Of a DNA stretch of 64,000 nucleotides, positions 59,254-64,000 are shown one piece after another. A program made the position numbers and the translations under genes. The notes beneath the pieces were generated by a model that was given only the letters and a program-made list of their open reading frames with translations, was not told the DNA's origin and made no database searches. Each line of letters opens with the position of its first letter. The first letter of the stretch is position 1. Source of the DNA: Litorimonas sp051251645 (GTDB lineage: Bacteria > Pseudomonadota > Alphaproteobacteria > Caulobacterales > Maricaulaceae); assembly GCA_051251645.1 (NCBI GenBank), contig JBPOEY010000002.1, positions 434,001 to 498,000 of the forward strand, written 5' to 3'.

Positions 59254-60936
59254 TTAAGCGCCTTGCCCTTCGGTTTTGAACAGGGCTTCAGCGGCATCAA
59301 TGGCCCGTTCCGGTGCTTTATAAGCATCCGGGTTCTCGGCACTTTCACCGTCTTCGGCCTCTTCAGCGGACTGGAGGTCTTCCTCACTAATCCACCCGGC
59401 ATGAACACGCGCACGCATAATCAGATCGGACGCTTCTTCATTGCTGAACTTCATGCCCTCAAACAAGCCGGGCTCGCGAACCTTCGCCCCATCCTTATAT
59501 TCGACATAACCCGTGAGATCATCCGGCACGAGACCCGCGACATCTTCGACCGTGAGCACTTCGTTTTCGCCGAAGATAACCGTCATGGGCAGCGTGACGC
59601 CTTCGATTTCCAGAACGCCGTCTTCGACACCCAGTTCAATCCGTTTGGCATTTTGCTCTTGCGCGATCTTCTCAAGATATTCGCGAGCGCGCGTTTGCAG
59701 CTCTGTCGCGGTCTCTTCGTCGAAGCCCTCAATGGAAGTCAGTTCGTCAAGCTCGACATAACCAACCTCTTCCATGGTCTCAAAGCCTTCAGAGACGAGC
59801 AATTGCGCGACCATTTCGTCGACATCTAGCCCTTCCATGAAGAGCGCAGAGCGCTCGCGGAATTCTTGCTGACGACGTTCGCTTTCTTGCTCTTCCGTCA
59901 AGATGTCCAACGCCCAACCGGAGAGTTGTGACGCCAGACGCACATTTTGGCCTCGACGGCCAATCGCGAGTGAGAGTTGATCCTCAGCCACAACGACTTC
60001 GATGCGTTCGTCTTCTTCGTGAATAACCACTTTGGACACAGTCGCAGGCTGCAGCGCATTCACGATGAACGTGCCGAGGTCTTCTGTGTAAGGAATAATA
60101 TCGATCCGTTCGCCTTGCAGCTCATTAACGACGGCTTGGACACGCGAACCGCGCATACCGACACACGCCCCAACCGGATCGATTGAGCTATCATTCGAAT
60201 AAACGGCGATCTTGGCACGCGATCCAGGATCACGCGCAACAGCAACGATTTGGATCGTGCCTTCATAAACTTCCGGCACTTCTTGCGCGAACAGCTGCGC
60301 CATGAATTGTGGGTGCGCGCGGGAAAGGAAAATCTGTGAGCCACGCTGCTCTTCCCGCACATCCATAATGTAGGCACGAATGCGATCACCCGGCTTGACG
60401 TTTTCACGCGGCAGAGCCTGATCACGACGAATAACCGCTTCGGCGCGGCCGAGGTCGACAATGATGTGACCATATTCGACGCGCTTGACGATCCCATTGA
60501 TGATTTCGCCGATGCGGTCTTTGAATTCTTCGAATTGACGCGCACGCTCAGCTTCACGCGTCTTTTGCGTGATAACCTGTTTGGCGAGGTGCGTCTGCAC
60601 GCGGCTCGGCTCGATCATTGGCAAAGGCGTCGAAATCTTTGTGCCAATGACAGCATCAGGATTATCAAGCTGAGCCGTCGCTAAACTCACTTCAGTATAT
60701 TCATTTTCGGCCTCTTCTACGACCGTCATGTCGCGACGCAGGCTCATCTCCCCTGTTTCAGGGTGAAGGTGCGCGCGAATATCCAACTCCGCGCCATACT
60801 GCATTTTGGCGGCGCGTTCGAAGGATTCTTCAATCGCGCTCAGCACGATTTGCTTGTCGATTTGTTTCTCTTCAGCCACCGCTTTCGCGATCTGAAGCCA
60901 CTCTAATTTATTTGCGGAAACGCCGGCGATACCCAC
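59254..60936 (-). CDS. nusA: Transcription termination/antitermination factor NusA
   Basis: NusA binds RNA polymerase and controls pausing, termination and antitermination. The 560-residue protein starts with GTG at 60936, 4 bases after rimP. Domains in order are the N-terminal polymerase-binding domain (LLQIAKAV-like WLQIAKAVAEEKQIDKQIV), the S1 domain (IINGIVKRVEYGHIIVDLGR) and two KH domains (GACVGMRGSRVQAVVNELQG and LAIGRRGQNVRLASQLSGW). An acidic C-terminal extension with helix-hairpin-helix repeats (LTSIEGFDEETATELQTRA) follows. Length and order match alphaproteobacterial NusA. Confidence 0.97.
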   Translation of the reverse strand: MGIAGVSANKLEWLQIAKAVAEEKQIDKQIVLSAIEESFERAAKMQYGAELDIRAHLHPETGEMSLRRDMTVVEEAENEYTEVSLATAQLDNPDAVIGTKISTPLPMIEPSRVQTHLAKQVITQKTREAERARQFEEFKDRIGEIINGIVKRVEYGHIIVDLGRAEAVIRRDQALPRENVKPGDRIRAYIMDVREEQRGSQIFLSRAHPQFMAQLFAQEVPEVYEGTIQIVAVARDPGSRAKIAVYSNDSSIDPVGACVGMRGSRVQAVVNELQGERIDIIPYTEDLGTFIVNALQPATVSKVVIHEEDERIEVVVAEDQLSLAIGRRGQNVRLASQLSGWALDILTEEQESERRQQEFRERSALFMEGLDVDEMVAQLLVSEGFETMEEVGYVELDELTSIEGFDEETATELQTRAREYLEKIAQEQNAKRIELGVEDGVLEIEGVTLPMTVIFGENEVLTVEDVAGLVPDDLTGYVEYKDGAKVREPGLFEGMKFSNEEASDLIMRARVHAGWISEEDLQSAEEAEDGESAENPDAYKAPERAIDAAEALFKTEGQGA

Positions 60937-60940
60937 GGTG

Positions 60941-61501
60941 CTATTCCTCTTCTTCGTTGTCTTTAGCGGCGGCGAGCATATCTGCTTGAGCCGCGTCTTT
61001 TTTGCGTTGGCCTTCGGCGACCAACTCGTCTGTGATTAGCAATTTCGCTTCTGCGATCCAATCAAACGGAATAGAGGCCGTACTCTCGTCATCCCCGTCC
61101 AGATTAATATCGACATGACCGTCGTCAACCCCGGCCAAGACACCGCGAAAGCGTTTGCGGCCTTCGACCAGACGATCCAGCTCTAGCCGCGCCAGATAGC
61201 CTTCATAAGCTGTGAAATCTTCGTAGGCGGTAAGCGGACGATCCATACCCGGACTACTGACTTCTAAGACATAGGCATCATCAAGCGGATCTTCCACTTC
61301 CATGACGGCCGACAACTCACGGGACAGAGCCTGACAATTCTCAATGCCCATCATGCCATCAGACAACCGTTCAGCCATGATCTGTACTGTGCGACGTCGG
61401 CCCGCCATGACGCGGACACGCACAATACGCAGTCCCAGATCCGCAGCGATCGGGTCAGCAAGCTCTAAGATACGCTCGTCAGTATGAGTCTTCGTTTTCA
61501 A
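60941..61501 (-). CDS. rimP: Ribosome maturation factor RimP
   Basis: RimP assists assembly of the 30S subunit. The 186-residue protein has the family blocks LADPIAADLGLRIVRVRVM, IENCQALSRELSAVMEVEDP and YVLEVSSPGMDRPLT. The only reasonable start in frame is a TTG at 61501; no ATG or GTG lies between it and the upstream in-frame stop. The weak start and a premature-terminator leader upstream both suggest expression of the rimP-nusA-ylxR-infB operon is limited at this point. An acidic tail (AAAKDNEEEE) closes the protein. Confidence 0.93.
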   Translation of the reverse strand: MKTKTHTDERILELADPIAADLGLRIVRVRVMAGRRRTVQIMAERLSDGMMGIENCQALSRELSAVMEVEDPLDDAYVLEVSSPGMDRPLTAYEDFTAYEGYLARLELDRLVEGRKRFRGVLAGVDDGHVDINLDGDDESTASIPFDWIAEAKLLITDELVAEGQRKKDAAQADMLAAAKDNEEEE

Positions 61502-61526
61502 AGTCTTCGGGTTTCCAGTCTTCGTC

Positions 61527-61619
61527 TTACAAATGTGGTTCAGCCACTAAAAAAGCGGCCCCCGGAACGGTGGGCCGCCTGGCTGGCCGCTTGCCAGTTC
61601 CGGCGATGTTGCTCTGCAT
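61527..61619 (-). CDS. Possible 30-residue leader ORF upstream of rimP
   Basis: An ATG at 61619 opens a frame reading MQSNIAGTGKRPARRPTVPG and then AAFLVAEPHL, with TAA at 61529-61527, 26 bases before the rimP start. It runs straight through the terminator hairpin. It has no clear ribosome binding site and no family resemblance. It may be chance, or a leader peptide whose translation would disrupt the hairpin. Confidence 0.25.
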   Translation of the reverse strand: MQSNIAGTGKRPARRPTVPGAAFLVAEPHL

Positions 61620-61640
61620 TTAGAGGGTCTGCCCCGATCT
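61549..61640 (-). ncRNA. rimP leader with premature terminator
   Basis: On the minus strand a GCGGCCC/GGGCCGC stem (61555-61578) is followed directly by TTTTTT, a strong terminator placed 48 bases before the rimP start with no gene ending ahead of it. A competing fold is available, since GCGGCCAGCC and CTGGC segments just upstream can pair with each other or with the stem. This arrangement matches a transcriptional attenuator. A rimP leader of this premature-terminator type has been described in Proteobacteria, to my recollection. No metY-type initiator tRNA is present. Confidence 0.65.
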
Positions 61641-61808
61641 TTCAAGTAAGGATGACACGGAAAAAATTACCCAAATGACCCCCTTAACGGGCACTGTAAC
61701 CTGTCAATTGACAAAACGAACTTTCCATGACAGTTTTAAGACATAAACGTCACATAGATGACACGGTATCAGGTGCATGGGGGTTTGCCCAGTATAAGGA
61801 TCAAAAAT

Positions 61809-62402
61809 ATGGCTGATGGCCTCACACTTCTACAATTTCAGTCACCCTGGCAGGGCCGCGCCGGATTCGCGCGCCACCATTTGGATGAAGAGACAGGGGT
61901 CTTGTCCCCGGCCCGTCGCGCAAAAACAAAGAAACTGCTCCGCAAAGGGCAAAAAGGCATTGATGGTGTGGTTCTGTTTCCGACCTGGCCCACTCGCAAA
62001 GGCCTCATCGTCACACCGACTGAAGACGGGCTCTGTTTGCGCGCCGTTGCCAAAGGGAAAATTGATCCTGCGGCACAACCAATTTACACCTCAGACCCCG
62101 CCTATTCAAATGTGATCTCAGAACGCGGGCTCTACCGCAAATTTTCATTCTCTAACGGACACAAGACGATCCACTTTTCAGATCTGTCTGCACGTCTCGT
62201 CAGTTCACATCGAACGGCGTATGAAGTGTTCCCAACGCCCGACTTTTCGCCGTTCGCGCGGTTGATTGGCATTATTAATGATCCGGATGCCCACGCGAAA
62301 TTGGTGAGCGACTTAAACGCCGGACGCTTTGATTACCCGAGCTGGAGTAAAGCCGCCCGCCGAACGCACCGCAGTCAACAGGTTCCCGTTACCGGGAACT
62401 AA
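61809..62402 (+). CDS. Conserved-looking hypothetical protein, 197 residues
   Basis: The ATG at 61809 has AAGGA 9 bases upstream; an earlier ATG at 61758 lacks a site. The basic, soluble protein contains LTLLQFQSPWQGRAGFARHH, an RRAKTKKLLRKGQKG basic patch and YEVFPTPDFSPFARLIGIIN. No signal peptide, membrane helix or known domain is seen. It is divergent from rimP and convergent with trmB. I do not recognise the family. Confidence 0.6.
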   Translation: MADGLTLLQFQSPWQGRAGFARHHLDEETGVLSPARRAKTKKLLRKGQKGIDGVVLFPTWPTRKGLIVTPTEDGLCLRAVAKGKIDPAAQPIYTSDPAYSNVISERGLYRKFSFSNGHKTIHFSDLSARLVSSHRTAYEVFPTPDFSPFARLIGIINDPDAHAKLVSDLNAGRFDYPSWSKAARRTHRSQQVPVTGN

Positions 62403-62462
62403 CCTTGGTTTGGGCAGTAATAGGCATGACACAAAACAATGCCTTTAGTGCCTCTGCGGGGG

Positions 62463-63152
62463 CTAATTCGGCGCGTCATTCGACTGCCGCGTAAACTCGA
62501 ACCATCGCGGCGTGCGACCTTCGCGCCGCGCTTTGGCTTCATATTTCGTTCCGGGCCACAGCTCAGGCGGCTGCATCGGATCATTGCCCGTCCAGTCAAA
62601 GCCCGCGCCTGTCGCTCTTGCATGCGTCCGAAACCGGGTCAGCGCCCAATCGACATAATGCGGAATATCGGACGCAAAAGTGAGGCGCCCACCCGGTTCA
62701 ACCACACGAAACAATTCTTCGATAAAGGCCGTGCGGATCAGACGGCGCTTGTTATGACGCGATTTGGGCCACGGGTCAGGAAATAATATATAGGCCCGCG
62801 CCAAGCATTTATCCGGCATCTCGACCATCATTTTACGAACGTCGCCTTGGAACAACCGGATATTATCCAGCCCTTCGTCGGCAATACCGCGAACTACCTT
62901 CGCTGTTCCGTTTAAAAATGGCTCCGCCCCAATAATCGACACATCCGTATGCGTTCGTCCCAAATGGAGAACATGAGACCCCATGCCGTAGCCGATCTCC
63001 AACCACACTGGCGACGGTGGTAGCAAATCGCCCGGCCCAATTTTCAATCGCGGCCAATGCTCGCTCATGATTTCGGCTTGAGACGTCGTCAGCGTTCGGC
63101 CTTTGGCACGGCCAAAGGTACGAAACTGGTCTTTATTGGGATCGAAACTCAT
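62463..63152 (-). CDS. trmB: tRNA (guanine-N7)-methyltransferase TrmB
   Basis: TrmB methylates G46 of tRNA using SAM. The 229-residue protein has RTFGRAKGRTLTTSQ near the start, SAM-binding VWLEIGYGMGSHVLHLG, GAEPFLNGTAKVV and the catalytic-region motif LFPDPWPKSRHNKRR with the active-site Asp. Length is standard. It lies 41 bases after the XRE regulator gene on the same strand; metK, often found here in relatives, is absent. Confidence 0.96.
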   Translation of the reverse strand: MSFDPNKDQFRTFGRAKGRTLTTSQAEIMSEHWPRLKIGPGDLLPPSPVWLEIGYGMGSHVLHLGRTHTDVSIIGAEPFLNGTAKVVRGIADEGLDNIRLFQGDVRKMMVEMPDKCLARAYILFPDPWPKSRHNKRRLIRTAFIEELFRVVEPGGRLTFASDIPHYVDWALTRFRTHARATGAGFDWTGNDPMQPPELWPGTKYEAKARREGRTPRWFEFTRQSNDAPN

Positions 63153-63193
63153 ATCGCGGGGCCGTAATCATCCGCGCCGCGCAAAACAAGCCG

Positions 63194-63619
63194 CTAGGCG
63201 TTCTTGTCTGCGCTATCTTTGGCCAGGCTCCGGGCCAGTTCAAGGATTTGGCGGCGCACCGCCTTATTGGTAATTTGTGAAACTGCCTTGGCCAAAGCCA
63301 CGCCGTCCGAACTATTGATGAAATCATAGACGATGGGCATCTGATCATTCTCAGAAAACTCGCCCGCTTCAATCTGATTCGTCATCCCTTCAAAGAAATA
63401 ACTGACCGGCACATCGAGAACTTGGCTGAGACGCCATAAACGAGACGCGCCGACCCGATTGGTCCCGCGTTCATATTTCTGTACTTGCTGAAAGGTCACA
63501 CCGAGCTGATCGCCCAGTTTTTCCTGACTCATTTTCATGATTTGGCGTCTCAAACGGACGCGTGCGCCAACATGAACATCAACCGGATTGGCTGAACGTG
63601 GCGCGTGTTTATTTGTCAT
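63194..63619 (-). CDS. XRE-family helix-turn-helix regulator
   Basis: The 141-residue protein has an N-terminal HTH_3 domain: GARVRLRRQIMKMSQEKLGD, LGVTFQQVQKYERGTNRVGA and LWRLSQVLDVPVSYFFEGM. A 60-residue helical tail (LAKAVSQITNKAVRRQILELA) follows. This form is conserved between lnt and trmB/metK in many Alphaproteobacteria and is close to the phase-regulator type of Caulobacter relatives. Its targets are unknown here. Confidence 0.88.
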   Translation of the reverse strand: MTNKHAPRSANPVDVHVGARVRLRRQIMKMSQEKLGDQLGVTFQQVQKYERGTNRVGASRLWRLSQVLDVPVSYFFEGMTNQIEAGEFSENDQMPIVYDFINSSDGVALAKAVSQITNKAVRRQILELARSLAKDSADKNA

Positions 63620-63674
63620 TCGTCCTGTCTCCCCTTTAAGGCTTCCCCGCCCAACAGCTTACTTTGGATTATCC

Positions 63675-64000
63675 CTAAAACCGCCGTAAATCTGTCACAC
63701 CTAGTAATATTAAACATAGATTAAGCAAGGCTAGGATTGCATTGACGAGGGTGATTTCGACGGTTTGACCAACGGAAACGGGCAAGACGGTATCCAGATG
63801 CCCGACGCGTTTCCCGCTTAACACACGCTCAGCGCGACCATAAGAATCAAAAACACCGCTCACACCATTGGCCGCAGACCGAATAAGCGGCAACCCTTCT
63901 TCTATCGCGCGGTAGCGCGCAATTGCCGCATGCTGGGCCGGGCCAACCGTTGATCCAAACCACGCATCATTGGATTGGTTGAGAATGGCTTGCGGCGCCG
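63675..64000 (-). CDS. lnt: Apolipoprotein N-acyltransferase, C-terminal part (cut by window edge)
   Basis: Lnt transfers the third acyl chain to the N-terminal cysteine of lipoproteins in the inner membrane. The visible 108 residues include NQSNDAWFGSTVGPAQHAAI, ARYRAIEEGLPLIRSAANGV and SGVFDSYGRAE, the conserved end of the nitrilase-like domain. A final membrane helix (ITLVNAILALLNLCLILLG) and a short tail follow. The start lies beyond 64000. The enzyme would act on the lipoproteins encoded in this window. Confidence 0.9.
   Translation of the reverse strand, partial: APQAILNQSNDAWFGSTVGPAQHAAIARYRAIEEGLPLIRSAANGVSGVFDSYGRAERVLSGKRVGHLDTVLPVSVGQTVEITLVNAILALLNLCLILLGVTDLRRF

Noticed and set aside
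61500..61757. Initiator tRNA (metY) upstream of rimP, as in enterics
   Set aside because: No cloverleaf, T-loop GTTCAAATC-type sequence or CAT anticodon arm could be found; the structure here is a terminator hairpin.

Overview
The window reads as chromosomal DNA of a dimorphic-type alphaproteobacterium, most likely from the Maricaulales/Hyphomonadaceae (Robiginitomaculum-like) side of the class. This rests on gene order (partial lnt, an XRE regulator, trmB, rimP-nusA-ylxR-infB, rbfA, truB-rpsO-pnp), a class I lysyl-tRNA synthetase, the long double-domain dCTP deaminase, a perfect CtrA-type box and an alphaproteobacterial heat-shock promoter in front of dnaK. The assignment is inferred from gene content. 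I found no tRNA, rRNA, CRISPR array, insertion sequence or prophage.

Layout. 0-4.4 kb: the four-gene amidoligase-type cluster (permuted ATP-grasp, alpha-E, transglutaminase, proteasome-like protease). 4.4-7.9 kb: a FecCD/BtuCD-type metal-chelate importer followed by a radical SAM protein. 7.9-12 kb: a tandem pair of secreted S9 peptidases, one broken by a single-base frameshift. 12-20 kb: dcd, apaG, rlmN, small unknowns with a duplicate relic, lysS and argG. 20-28 kb: a Tat-exported SpdH-like flavoprotein, an old-yellow-enzyme relative, an FMN split-barrel protein and a membrane PQQ dehydrogenase. 28-31.8 kb: a membrane P-loop ATPase with eight 48-residue repeats, coupled to alkB and a small membrane protein. 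32-36.5 kb: dnaK, an FkbM methyltransferase and dnaJ. 36.5-39.7 kb: nhaC, a lipoprotein esterase and an avidin-like protein in one tightly overlapping operon.

39.7-44.7 kb holds the most interesting locus. A 63-residue HlyD-like membrane stub overlaps a C39-peptidase ABC exporter. Next comes a 22-codon gene for a double-glycine peptide with its own terminator, whose predicted mature product is only seven residues (RPIVIDF). Then comes a sensor histidine kinase with a large periplasmic domain. Together these look like a complete module for making, exporting and sensing a peptide signal.

44.7-49.8 kb: a soluble-type PQQ sugar dehydrogenase, an XRE regulator under a CtrA-like box, an M24 peptidase and a glycine-zipper exported protein. 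49.8-64 kb: the translation and RNA-processing block on the minus strand, with terminators after infB, rpsO and pnp, a premature-terminator leader before rimP, and an inserted oxygenase-like gene whose Rieske domain sits at the C-terminus.
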